The notes: a model not told the origin generated them from the letters alone. A stretch of DNA of 32,500 bases from Utricularia gibba (GCA_002189035.1 NEEC01000022.1:62501-95000), one strand, 5' to 3'. Counted from the stretch's first letter, positions 13,106 through 26,983 are shown. Numbers and translations: made by a program.

Positions 13106-14068
13106 ATGCAAACTAGAAATACTTTTTCGTGGATAAAGGAAGAGATTACTCGATCTATTTCGGTATCGCTCATGATATATATCCTAACGTGGACATCCAT
13201 TGCAAGCGGATATCCCATTTTTGCCCAGCAGGGTTATGAAAATCCACGAGAAGCAACTGGGCGTATTGTCTGCGCCAATTGCCATTTAGCTAATAAGCCT
13301 GTGGATATTGAGGTTCCACAAGCGGTACTTCCGAATACTATATTCGAAGCGGTTGTTCGAATTCCTTATGATAAGCAAGTGAAACAAGTTCTTGCTAATG
13401 GTAAGAAGGGGGGGTTGAATGTGGGAGCTGTTCTTATTTTACCGGAGGGGTTTGAATTAGCCCCTTCCGATCGTATTTCTCCCGAGATGAAGGAAAAGAT
13501 AGGCAATTTATCTTTTCAGAGCTACGGCCCTGCTAAAAAAAATATTCTTGTCATAGGTCCTGTCCCTGGTCAAAAATATAGTGAAATAACCTTTCCTATT
13601 CTTTCTCCCGACCCCGCTAATAATAAAGATGTTTACTTCTTAAAATATCCTATATATGTAGGGGGAAATAGGGGAAGGGGTCAGATTTATCCCGACGGAA
13701 GCAAGAGTAACAATACGGTTTATAATGCTACAGGAGCAGGTATAGTAAGTAAAATTTTACGAAAAGAAAAGGGCGGGTATGAAATATCTATAACAGATCC
13801 ATCGGATGGACGTCAAGTGCTTGATATTATACCTCCCGGACCAGAACTTCTTGTTTCAGAAGGCGAGTCGATCAAATTTGATCAACCATTAACGAGTAAT
13901 CCTAATGTGGGTGGATTTGGTCAAGGAGAGGCAGAAATAGTACTTCAAGATCCATTACGTATCCAAGGTCTTTTGTTCTTCTTGGCATCTGTTATTTTGG
14001 CACAAATCTTTTTGGTTCTTAAAAAGAAACAATTTGAGAAGGTTCAATTGGCCGAAATGAATTTCTAG
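13106..14068 (+). CDS. petA: Cytochrome f
   Basis: A 320-residue precursor of cytochrome f, the c-type haem subunit of the cytochrome b6f complex that passes electrons to plastocyanin in the lumen. The signal peptide (residues 1-35) ends before [17 protein letters not shown]; Tyr36 becomes the mature N-terminus and axial haem ligand. The haem-binding CANCH is at residues 56-60. A C-terminal membrane anchor (about 286-305) is followed by the stromal tail [15 protein letters not shown]. The gene is intact and ends the accD-petA cluster. Confidence 0.98.
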   Translation: MQTRNTFSWIKEEITRSISVSLMIYILTWTSIASGYPIFAQQGYENPREATGRIVCANCHLANKPVDIEVPQAVLPNTIFEAVVRIPYDKQVKQVLANGKKGGLNVGAVLILPEGFELAPSDRISPEMKEKIGNLSFQSYGPAKKNILVIGPVPGQKYSEITFPILSPDPANNKDVYFLKYPIYVGGNRGRGQIYPDGSKSNNTVYNATGAGIVSKILRKEKGGYEISITDPSDGRQVLDIIPPGPELLVSEGESIKFDQPLTSNPNVGGFGQGEAEIVLQDPLRIQGLLFFLASVILAQIFLVLKKKQFEKVQLAEMNF

Positions 14069-14989
14069 ACTCGAAGATTTATGTCCATCCGGTTCGTAAC
14101 TAGACGAAAATTGGTGGTCTCAATAATGTATGATCGAGAAAATCAATTTGCAAAATCCTTTTTTTTACTTTAAACAAAATACTTTTTCGTTTTTTATGTT
14201 ATAATTTCTTACTTTCTCGCCTCTTTTTTTGTTGTTTTTAGCAAAATGGAAGTGGTCTAAATTTGGGACTATTATCCAATTGTAATGTCCGAAAAGTAGG
14301 ATAGATGTTAGCATAAGTAAGCGCGTAATAGAATATTAATATAACGAACTATAAATGTGGGGAACACATAATTTTAGGAATCATTAGTTCCTAGTCTTTG
14401 ACACAAGAAAGGGATGTAGAAAATTCCTTTTCTTGTGTCGAAATAGTAATGAGTTTTTAGCCTATTCGCTATAAATTCCTAGTCTTGGTTTTCGTTTTCC
14501 AGATGTATCAGAATTGTTTTTAGATGTATTCTGTACAAGAAATTAGTGGCCAAAAAATTAAAATAGAACTGATTCACTGAACTTATCAAAAATTGCAAAT
14601 TGTCTGAGATAATAAAATAAAGAAAGTATAGGAAATGTACGATATCTACGAAGTAGATTTACAGAAATCAGAAATAGTATATATTTCATCCCATAAGTCC
14701 TTCTTTGTTATAACTTCTAAAGTACCCATAAATACTAACGAAGAGGTGTTCGGAATCAATCAATGAAGTTCTCAAAAGTATAATAATAACGACTATAATG
14801 TTGTTTTTTGAAATAGCAACAAAATAAACCCACTTTGTGATTTAGGCGAAAAAAACCTCTGCCCTGATTCTTAAGAACTTTCTTAAGAACCGAACGGGCC
14901 CTTTCCTTTGCCCTAGAATCAGACAAAGAAATAAGGGGATCCCGTTGAGTTCCTATACTATCAGGTCTATAATTCAATTCATCCAATTA
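14069..14989. other. petA-psbJ spacer
   Basis: About 920 nt between convergent petA and psbJ. It contains a hairpin at 14400-14439 that may end petA transcripts, and a 76-codon TTG-initiated open frame on the minus strand (14756-14986) just after psbJ, discussed under findings. Otherwise it is AT-rich with no recognised element. Confidence 0.8.
14400..14439 (+). terminator. Hairpin downstream of petA
   Basis: GACACAAGAAA (14400-14410) pairs with TTTCTTGTGTC (14429-14439). The stem extends inward to 14 bp with one G-U pair, leaving a 12-nt loop. It lies about 330 nt after the petA stop, in the convergent petA/psbJ region, so it could protect the 3' end of transcripts from either side. Confidence 0.55.
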
Positions 14990-15112
14990 CTATAAGGATG
15001 AACCTAATCCGGAATATGAACCATAAAAGAAAATACCTATTAAACCAATCACAATAATACCAGTTACAGTACCTATTAGCCAAAGAGGAATCCTTCCTGT
15101 AGTGTCGGCCAT
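14990..15112 (-). CDS. psbJ: Photosystem II protein J
   Basis: A 40-residue single-helix subunit of photosystem II, normal length. It starts [14 protein letters not shown], continues through a glycine-rich membrane helix (about residues 11-32) and ends [10 protein letters not shown]. PsbJ affects electron flow from QA to the plastoquinone pool and photosystem II assembly. It is the last gene of the psbE-psbF-psbL-psbJ operon. Confidence 0.96.
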   Translation of the reverse strand: MADTTGRIPLWLIGTVTGIIVIGLIGIFFYGSYSGLGSSL

Positions 15113-15245
15113 TTATTCCACTTCCCTCCTATTTCATCAAGCGGTCCCGCTAGAGACATAAACAGCCATGGATAATTATGAGATTAGATCCTTCCGAATG
15201 AGCAAAGAGAATACCTAGACTTAGTAGTTTTGTCGTCTTGTCTTC

Positions 15246-15801
<556 letters not shown>

Positions 15802-15914
15802 TCAAAGAGGATCGATTCCCTAAAAGATGAGATCAGCGAAGGGCAATCGCTGAAATAGTATCTTTGTAGGATCGTCAATATTGTACCGAGGGCGTTTTTA
15901 GAGTATACCGAATC

Positions 15915-15944
15915 AGTATAGCTATCCTTCTTCTGACACAGCAA
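15915..15944 (-). promoter_or_regulatory. psbE operon promoter
   Basis: On the minus strand, TTGCTG (15944-15939) and TATACT (15920-15915) are separated by 18 nt, a good bacterial-type box pair. It is about 145 nt upstream of the psbE start and matches the conserved location of the psbE operon promoter in angiosperms. Confidence 0.7.
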
Positions 15945-16447
15945 CGCAATTTGAATCGGGATCAAAAAAAAAGTGCTAAAGAATTTCCTTCTTTCTTTCG
16001 TTTCGCTGTGACGATGGTCAAATTTTTTACAATGAAAAAGTTTACCCTATTTTATTTTCAATTTAAGTAGATGTTAGATCGATAAATTGCCTTTTCATAG
16101 TTGTAGATACAATACAGTTTTTTCTTGGAACCTTCCCTTTTTTATTTTATTTGAAAAGATTGGTTAATCGTTGAGGATGAGGAAGAAATCTCTACTATAA
16201 GTAGTAGACTATTTGAGGAAAAAAAGCGAAGAAGAATAATCTAATTGAATCAACGGGTGTGATGAATTTTTGGGTTTGATCTCAATCTAAATCTTGATAT
16301 AGCTACAAGGATCAGACATCATTTATAAATTGAATATTGAAATAAATAAAGAAAATAATTTTAAATTTCATTTAAATAAAGTTGAAAAATTTTATTTGAT
16401 AATACATTTCAAAGCATTTCATTTTGTACTGAAGTTAGACGAACCCA

Positions 16448-16491
16448 ATTCCGATTAGTAGTTTAGGCTGAACGCCTAGGTTGATCGGAAT
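16448..16491. repeat. Nested inverted repeat in psbE-petL spacer
   Basis: ATTCCGAT (16448-16455) and ATCGGAAT (16484-16491) form an outer 8-bp stem. Inside it, TAGGC (16464-16468) pairs with GCCTA (16474-16478) around a 5-nt loop. It could fold as a compound hairpin upstream of petL. No match to a known tRNA or riboswitch is seen. Confidence 0.7.
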
Positions 16492-16680
16492 CGCAGGATG
16501 TCTAGATGCTCGGAACGATGAATAAGTTTCGGTTTTTATGCGCTTTATCTTTGTTCGTGGCGTCGATGTCTATTCTATATAGTAGTGATTGATCAATCAA
16601 AAATTTTCAATTGGTGTATTCTCTTTAAATTTTCAAAAAGTAGCAACTTAGGTAAATGCTTTTTTAAAACATATGTATAA

Positions 16681-16803
<123 letters not shown>

Positions 16804-16967
16804 AATTTTTATTTGAAAGAAATAATTCACAAAGGAAATCCTTCTGGGAGATTCCGTATATTCGATAGTTACTTACCAGTGTCAATAAGTCTTACTCATT
16901 GAGATTTACGCCTATTCGGATTACTATGTTAGGTATAGATATTACTGCCTTTTTTTCTCCTTTTTAA

Positions 16968-17090
<123 letters not shown>

Positions 17091-17218
17091 TTAATTAAAA
17101 TTTCTATTTCTTTTTTTCTTTGGACTCTTTTTTTCTTTAATCCACAGGAGCCAAAATTCTAATTGCAGTGCAAGTTACTAAATACATTTCGGTCTCAGTG
17201 AATCTATGACGAAAAGAT

Positions 17219-17292
17219 CACGCTCTGTAGGATTTGAACCTACGACATCGGGTTTTGGAGACCCACGTTCTACCGAACTGAACTAAGAGCGC
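17219..17292 (-). tRNA. trnW-CCA: tRNA-Trp(CCA)
   Basis: A 74-nt tRNA. The acceptor stem begins GCGCTCT, the anticodon loop reads TCTCCAA with anticodon CCA, and the T arm is TAGGTTCAAATCCTA. The discriminator base is G, the usual identity element for bacterial-type tRNA-Trp. No intron. It is 156 nt downstream of trnP on the same strand, and the two are probably cotranscribed. Confidence 0.96.
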
Positions 17293-17448
17293 GTTTTTTA
17301 TCAGAATAGAAAAGACTGTAAAGAAAAAAGAAAAGTATTCTTTTTCTAAAGCGAATCCCCTGTATTCGATAGTTTAACGAGTTCGCCCAATTTGAATCGA
17401 TCTTACTCTATTCCGGCTTACTGCCCTTTTGGGCAGTAAAGTAATAGG

Positions 17449-17522
17449 TAGGGATGACAGGATTTGAACCCGTGACATTTTGTACCCAAAACAAACGCGC
17501 TACCAAGCTGCGCCACATCCCT
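17449..17522 (-). tRNA. trnP-UGG: tRNA-Pro(UGG)
   Basis: A 74-nt tRNA. The acceptor stem AGGGATG pairs with CATCCCT, the D arm contains GCGCAGCTTGGTAGCGC, the anticodon loop TTTTGGG carries UGG, and the T arm is CGGGTTCAAATCCTG. This single plastid proline tRNA reads all CCN codons. No intron. Confidence 0.96.
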
Positions 17523-17795
17523 TTAATCGGTCTACAGTGTCATTGTAGAGAATTCCTGTCTTGTTTTCCACATTACTATTTACTCGATTGAGAAAGGATT
17601 GATAAAGAAAAATTTTTAGCCCCGTTAATCTTTTTGGTTTTATTTAAATATACTAATAAGAAAAACAATTATGGATCATTGTACATTTCATTCGGTATTC
17701 CGTGTCTAACTTTAGGTGACCCTTAAGTACATATGCATCTGATCATATATACGTTTTCTTTATGTGTTATAATACGTAAAAAAGGAGGTTTTTCG

Positions 17796-17930
17796 ATGCG
17801 AGACCTAAAAACATATCTCTCCGTGGCCCCAGTACTAAGTACGCTATGGTTCGGGTTGTTAGCCGGGCTATTGATAGAGATTAATCGTTTTTTCCCGGAT
17901 GCGTTGACATTTCCCTTTTTTTCATTCTAG
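17796..17930 (+). CDS. psaJ: Photosystem I subunit IX
   Basis: A 44-residue single-helix subunit next to PsaF in photosystem I, normal length, beginning [13 protein letters not shown] and ending [10 protein letters not shown]. The frame is open further upstream to 17733, but the start is set by GGAGG at 17784-17788, 7 nt before this ATG. First gene of the psaJ-rpl33-rps18 cluster. Confidence 0.96.
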   Translation: MRDLKTYLSVAPVLSTLWFGLLAGLLIEINRFFPDALTFPFFSF

Positions 17931-18378
17931 TTATTTTTATCGAAAGCAATGAAGAGGATTAGAGATACAATCAAATATCTCTGATTAATCCTACCCACTT
18001 TTCTCTTTTTTTTTTCTAAAAAAAGGGGAAAAAGAGAAAAGTGGATACAACGTCTGCTAAACTCAGGTTCAAATTCAATTAACTAACGGAATAGTACTAG
18101 TGTGGGGGTAGCGTAGTAAAATGAAGATTTAGGTCAAGACGAGAAGATCTTTAACTCAAATACCGCTCGTCGTGTTGAAATAGAGTTTCGAAATCATTGT
18201 TTATTTTTTTTATTTCTTACTTTTTTTTATTTACTTTTTTTATTTACTACACTACGTCCTATGGCTTTTTTACTGCTTTATTGATTATTTATTTTATAGT
18301 TGTATTTTTAGTTAGTTTATTTTTTTTCTTCGTTTCGAATCAGACGGATTGAGTAAATAAAAAATTAAAAGGTTTTTC
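17931..18378. other. psaJ-rpl33 spacer
   Basis: A non-coding stretch of 448 nt. It contains the psaJ 3' hairpin (17995-18044) and a long T-rich low-complexity tract (about 18198-18250) made of slipped copies of ACTTTTTTTATTT. No ORF or clear promoter for rpl33 is seen. Confidence 0.8.
17995..18044 (+). terminator. psaJ 3' hairpin
   Basis: CCACTTTTCTCTTTTT (17995-18010) pairs perfectly over 16 bp with AAAAAGAGAAAAGTGG (18029-18044) around an 18-nt loop. It starts 65 nt after the psaJ stop and probably stabilises the psaJ transcript 3' end. Confidence 0.7.
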
Positions 18379-18579
18379 ATGGCTAAAAAAAAAGATGCCC
18401 GAGTAACAGTAATTTTGGAATGTACTGGTTGTATCCGAAACGGTCCTAAGAAGGTATCAGCAGGTATTTCCAGATATATTACTCAAAAGAACCGGCATAA
18501 TACGCCGGTTCGATTAGAATTAAGAAAATTCTGTCCCTATTGTTACAAACATATGATTCATGGGGAAATAAAGAAATAG
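18379..18579 (+). CDS. rpl33: Ribosomal protein bL33c
   Basis: A 66-residue 50S subunit protein of the plastid ribosome, normal length. The zinc-ribbon cysteine pairs are visible as ECTGC and CPYC. It starts [16 protein letters not shown] and ends HMIHGEIKK. It is followed by rps18 after 147 nt on the same strand. Confidence 0.96.
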   Translation: MAKKKDARVTVILECTGCIRNGPKKVSAGISRYITQKNRHNTPVRLELRKFCPYCYKHMIHGEIKK

Positions 18580-18726
18580 ATCGAATCTAGTCTGTCTTAT
18601 CCTTGACATGGAAAAATTATATTATATAGAACATATTGAAATAAAAAAAATCCTATTTGTAGTCAAAAGAAAATGAGAATTCTGAAATAGGATTTTAGGG
18701 ATTAGAAATAAACTAAACAAAACACC

Positions 18727-19041
18727 ATGGATAAACCCAAACGACTTTTTCTTAAATCCAAACGATCTTTTCGTAGGCGTTTGCCCCCGATTCAATCGGG
18801 GGATCGAATTGATTATAGAAACATGAGTTTAATTAGTCGATTTATTAGTGAACAAGGAAAAATATTATCTAGACGGGTTAATAGATTAACCTTGAAACAA
18901 CAACGATTAATTACTATTGCTATAAAACAAGCTCGTATTTTATCTTTGTTACCCTTTCTCAATAATGAGAAACAGTTTGAAAAAACCGAGTCGACCGCTA
19001 GAACTACGACAGGTCTTCTAATCAGAAATAAAAAAAAATAG
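18727..19041 (+). CDS. rps18: Ribosomal protein bS18c
   Basis: A 104-residue 30S protein, close to the usual 101-104. The basic N-terminal extension [19 protein letters not shown] is typical of plastid S18, followed by the conserved core [19 protein letters not shown] and [11 protein letters not shown]. The C-terminal tail ([19 protein letters not shown]) is variable. It ends the psaJ-rpl33-rps18 cluster, convergent with rpl20. Confidence 0.96.
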   Translation: MDKPKRLFLKSKRSFRRRLPPIQSGDRIDYRNMSLISRFISEQGKILSRRVNRLTLKQQRLITIAIKQARILSLLPFLNNEKQFEKTESTARTTTGLLIRNKKK

Positions 19042-19259
19042 GCCTATTCTTGAATCAGAAGTCCAATCCGAACTCCAATGTGGATTGATCAAACAAAAGA
19101 ACAATCCAAGAATCCGGAGGGTGCTGTCGTAATAAAAAAACGAATCGCCAAAAAATCTTTTTTTTCTTTAATGTGGTCAGTCATTTTGACTACTTTAGCA
19201 TATTTTTTCATATAAATTTTGACTCGATTTTCCCGGAGTTCGTTCTCCGGGAACTCCAT

Positions 19260-19649
19260 TTAAATGAGTTCGGCATATTCTTTACAATCTACTTCCGTCT
19301 TTTTTATTTCGTTAGAAATCATATAAAGACAATTCCTATTTGATATAGCTATTTGGGACAGTATTTTACGATTAAGAAGCAATTTACTTTTGTATAGATC
19401 ATGTAGTAATTTACTATAACTATATAATACTCCCCTTTCTCGAATTACTGCGTTTATACGAGTGATCCACAAACGACGAAAATTTCTCTTTTGCTTTTCC
19501 CTATCCCTATGAGATGAAACCAAAGCTCTTATTTTCTGTTGAATAATAGTTCGAGTAAGTCTTGAATGAGCTCCTCGAAAACTTGATGCAAATAAATGCA
19601 TTTTTGTTCTACGTCTTCGAGCTATATATGCGCGTTTAATCCTGGTCAT
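19260..19649 (-). CDS. rpl20: Ribosomal protein bL20c
   Basis: A 129-residue 50S protein that binds 23S rRNA early in assembly, about the usual plant length. It begins [20 protein letters not shown] and contains the conserved [14 protein letters not shown] block. Codon 103 is TCA (Ser), at the position edited to Leu in tobacco. It is cotranscribed with the rps12 5' exon and clpP region upstream. Confidence 0.95.
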   Translation of the reverse strand: MTRIKRAYIARRRRTKMHLFASSFRGAHSRLTRTIIQQKIRALVSSHRDREKQKRNFRRLWITRINAVIRERGVLYSYSKLLHDLYKSKLLLNRKILSQIAISNRNCLYMISNEIKKTEVDCKEYAELI

Positions 19650-20444
19650 TGAATAAATAAAAACTTTGACAATAACTAATTGATTTCTTTTCTTTCAGTT
19701 ATTATTATGGTCGATAAATAACCAACCGTTTTTCCAATGTATAAAATATAAATTCCAATGGCTTTGGCTACTATAACCTTCCCAACCACGATTTTTTAGG
19801 TATTTTATTGCGTAATACGAAATAAAAAATAAATTGTGTTTTGATATTTTGCTAGGTGTCAAAAATATAAGTCAATACCAAAACAAAGTAAATGGAAATT
19901 TAATGGATAAAGAAATAGTGGATTCCATCGTTTCTATGGTTACTTCGTAAACGTTGAGGTCTTCTCTATACACCGGAGCCTTTCCTTCATTTAATCAATA
20001 TTTAATCAATGTTATTGGTAACTTGTATAGTTCACACTACACTCTTTGGCTCTACCCATTAATTATCCAGTAACAGCTCTTTCACAACGAGACACGTCCG
20101 TACAGTAACGGTATTTAATTATGAAAGTTAGCCGGACAGCTGACCCTCGTAGTCCGTTCTTTTCTTGACCTAGTGAAAACTTCATTTTCATGTTTTCAAT
20201 AAACTTAGGTCCGCTTAATGGATAACCTTTTGCTACCAATGGAGACTTGCTTATTATCTTAAATTCAGCTGAATGGTTGGATTTGCACCAACGGAAACCA
20301 TAAGCTTTATCGACATTAGATCTTTTTTTAGTTTTTAGATAGTGAACGGGGTTCGTTCTTCCCATTTATACTATTCACTAACGTCGAATATTCCGATCGG
20401 AAAGAACTTTTTTCATGCCAGCTCATGAACGAAACGAGTCGCAC
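19650..20444 (-). other. Spacer with 5' half of the rps12 trans-spliced intron
   Basis: About 795 nt between rpl20 and the rps12 5' exon. Immediately after the exon the minus strand reads GTGCGACTCG, a group II intron 5' end, so the exon-proximal part is the 5' half of the split intron joined in trans to the rps12 3' exons elsewhere in the plastome. How far the intron half extends cannot be read from sequence alone. A 100-codon open frame (20063-20365) in it has no recognisable product. Confidence 0.75.
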
Positions 20445-20558
20445 ATACACCCTAGTACATGTTCCTCGACGCTGAGGACATCCCCGAAGAGCGGGGGATT
20501 TCGTGACATTTCGAATTGGCTGTCTTGTATTTCTAATAAGTTGTTTAATGGTTGGCAT
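20445..20558 (-). CDS. rps12: Ribosomal protein uS12c, 5' exon (trans-spliced)
   Basis: A 114-nt exon encoding the first 38 residues, [10 protein letters not shown] to [10 protein letters not shown]12 sits at the 30S decoding centre. The remaining exons are not in this window; in angiosperms they lie in or near the inverted repeat and are joined by trans-splicing. The exon ends at a clean GTGCG intron boundary. The partial nature is normal, not a truncation. Confidence 0.95.
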
Positions 20559-20649
20559 GTTGAATCATATACATAATGGGCTGGTTTAGATTGATCCTAA
20601 CCGGAGGTTATGAGTTTTTTTCTATTTCTGCAGTTGTTCGATTTACTTT

Positions 20650-20691
20650 TTAATAGAATACTAAACTAGGTTAATAGAATACTAAACTAGG
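20650..20691. repeat. 21-nt perfect tandem duplication
   Basis: A 21-nt unit beginning TTAATAGAATACTAAAC occurs at 20650-20670 and again, identically, at 20671-20691. It lies in the spacer between the rps12 5' exon and the 3' end of clpP. It is probably a recent slippage duplication. Confidence 0.95.
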
Positions 20692-20743
20692 AGCTAAAAT
20701 ATAAAATTTCGGATTTTCAAAAAATCCATTTTTTGATTTTTGA

Positions 20744-22703
20744 TCATTCAATTGCTACAAGATCAACAATTCCATAAGCCTGTGCTTCGTTTGCTGACAT
20801 AAAAACGTCTCTTTCCATATCTTCAGATACAACCCATATGGGTTTTCCCGTTCTTTGTACATAAACCCTTGTGAGGATTTCGCGTAGTTTCAGCAATTCT
20901 TCCGCTTCCAGGATAAATTCTCCCGTTTGTGCCTCATAAAAAGAACTAGCGGGTTGATGGATCATTACCCTGATTATATAAGGTTTTTCTATCTGATGTG
21001 ATGAAATAACCAGAAAAGATAGATAAAGAATCAAATAATCAGACAGGGGAGTAGAATTAAACAACCGTACGGGCATCATATTTTTGGCATTGCATACGGC
21101 TCTACAATTGACCCTTACATTCCATTCACGAAACATAAAAAAATCTATTAGTACCTCCTGGGTGAATGATCAAATTTCCACCCTTATTTTCGAAGTATTT
21201 TTTAAATACTATGGTGGTTCCGTTGCTTTATATTTTAAACTTTTTAAAATTTAAATCGATTCTTCTTTCTTTGATTCAGCAATCCCAAAGTTTCTTTTTG
21301 ATCGAATGAAAAATATTTTTCTTTTCACACTCTTTTTTTTATACCTTGTTTTTAACATAAATATTATTAAGAGCCCTTTGGTGTGAAAACAAAAAAGTTT
21401 GTGACGCTGATTTGTATTTCCGATCGATAAGATAAAATCATAAATACATTTTATTTCATACCACTCTCTCGATATCTAATCGAATCTTTTGCAACAAATC
21501 TCAAAGAAATTTTTTTTTCATATCGAATTCGAAGTGCCATGCTATTATTACTTAATATTTATATGGCGAAGGCATAGATTTTATTTTTCTCTCAACTAAA
21601 AAACCTCGTTGGCGCCAAGCGTGAGGGAATGCTAGACGTTTGGTAATTTCTCCCCCAGCCAGGATAAAAGAGCCCATGGATGCGGCCAATCCCATGCATA
21701 TTGTATGTACCTCTGGTCGCACAAACTGCATAGTATCATAAATAGCTATTCCGGGTACGACCCATCCACCGGGAGAGTTTATAAATAAATACAGGTCTTT
21801 GGTATTATCCTCAAGACTGAGATATATCATAAGACCAAGAAGTTGATTCGAGATCTCGCTATCAACTTCTTGTCCTAAAAAAAGTAATCTTTCGTGATAA
21901 AGTCGGTTGACTGGGGTAAAATAATTGTATCCCTTAAGAGCCGTACACGCACCTTTTAATGCATACGGTTCAAAAAAATTTGCTAAAAAAACTCAATGTA
22001 TCCTTTCCAGGCCTCTTTAGTTTTTCCTATTCTTTTTCATATCCGGTTTGAACAAAAGGGCTTTTTTTTTTAGTCGATTTTTCACCAAAGAGTAATTTTT
22101 ACTTATTTTTTGTCCTTATAATAGGAAAAAGTAAAAAAACTTATTGAATTATCTTCTTATTGATGTATTGTTTTAGCTTATCGCAATTTAATTCAAGGCA
22201 CGATGGCATTGTCTTGTTCCTGAATGGGCCTCTTCATCTTTTTAGGTTTATGCTCTACTCTGGGTAAAGATCCGCCCGATTTGGATTTGCATATATAGAA
22301 CAAATCTTCTCATCGCCGTTTTTTTGTTATCACTTTACAAATAACAAACAGGAATTTTTTAGGATACGCAGATATATTACCAATTGGGTTTTTTTAAACA
22401 GAGCCTGGATACTTCATTTTTTTTTTTGAAGTTAACCAAAGCCAACCATAAATTATTCAAAATCCTATGAATGAATTTCCCCAAACAATACAATCAATGT
22501 ATCTAATTACAGTTCGCGCTCCTATTATTAAGAATTTTATTTTTGTATTTTCTTGGTCGAAACCGGGGATATCTCGATCGGGGGAGAGAACGGGGAAATC
22601 CCATGTGACCCAATATATCTCACAAGTCGCACTATACGTCAACCCAAGTTGCATCCTCCTCTCCAGGAATTCGGAAAGGTACTTTTGGAACACCAATAGG
22701 CAT
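20744..22703 (-). CDS. clpP: ATP-dependent Clp protease proteolytic subunit ClpP1
   Basis: Three exons: 22703-22633 (71 nt), 21909-21618 (292 nt) and 20971-20744 (228 nt), giving 196 residues, the standard length. ClpP1 is a serine-protease subunit of the stromal Clp ring and is essential in most plants. The catalytic triad is visible: Ser101 in LAASMGSF, His126 in RVMIHQP and Asp176 in MERDVFM. The exon 2/3 junction reads PHARVMIHQP, which lines up with the bacterial PNSRVMIHQP, supporting the boundaries. Both introns are kept, unlike in grasses and some other lineages. Codon 187 is TAT (Tyr), so no editing is needed there. Confidence 0.95.
20972..21617 (-). other. clpP intron 2 (group II)
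   Basis: A 646-nt intron. A domain V-like hairpin is at about 21062-21103 (GAGCCGTATGC paired with GTACGGTTG on the minus strand). The ends are non-standard, TGGCG at the 5' side and TC at the 3' side, as inferred from the protein junction. No maturase is encoded. Confidence 0.82.
21910..22632 (-). other. clpP intron 1 (group II)
   Basis: A 723-nt intron starting with canonical GTGCGACTTG. A domain V-like hairpin is near the 3' end at about 21936-21971 (GAACCGTATGC paired with GTACGGCTC). No ORF of note. This intron is absent in some lineages, so its presence indicates the ancestral state. Confidence 0.88.
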
Positions 22704-24661
<1,958 letters not shown>

Positions 24662-24825
24662 TACAAGGCCTCTTTTCTATCTTTCCCCTCTCTTTTTTTT
24701 TCGGGGTAAAGAATCTTCAAGGAGAAAGAGTCAAAAGGGGGTGATTCAAATTCACTACGGTATTCTATGGAAAATTCCTTCCAAAAAAAAGCAAAAACAA
24801 ACAGATAGGGAAGCTATAATTGTAA

Positions 24826-24948
<123 letters not shown>

Positions 24949-24964
24949 TTTTTTATTATCTCGA

Positions 24965-25005
24965 TTGAAGTTATGAGCCTCCTTTAGGGAGGCTCATAAC
25001 TTCAA
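24965..25005. terminator. Perfect 18-bp hairpin between psbT and psbN
   Basis: The arms 24965-24982 and 24988-25005 are perfectly complementary over 18 bp around a 5-nt loop TTTAG. It ends exactly one base before the psbN stop codon. Because psbT and psbN converge, it can serve as a 3' end element for both strands. Its conserved position suggests it defines the psbN transcript 3' end. Confidence 0.85.
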
Positions 25006-25462
<457 letters not shown>

Positions 25463-25594
25463 ATCTGCAAATTCCTAACTTTTGAATAAAAATAAATAAA
25501 AAATCACTCAGTTAAAACACCGATTTTTTTATTTCTTCGATTTTCGTATTGGTAGTTCGATCGTGGAATTTAGTTCTTTCTGTATTTCCGGAAT

Positions 25595-26983
<1,389 letters not shown>

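Noticed and set aside
20063-20365. 100-codon ORF between rpl20 and the rps12 5' exon
   Set aside because: It is at least partly within the 5' half of the rps12 trans-spliced intron; higher complexity is explained by structured intron RNA.
20445-20558. rps12 looks truncated to 38 codons
   Set aside because: This is the normal separate 5' exon of trans-spliced plastid rps12, ending in a proper GTGCG boundary.
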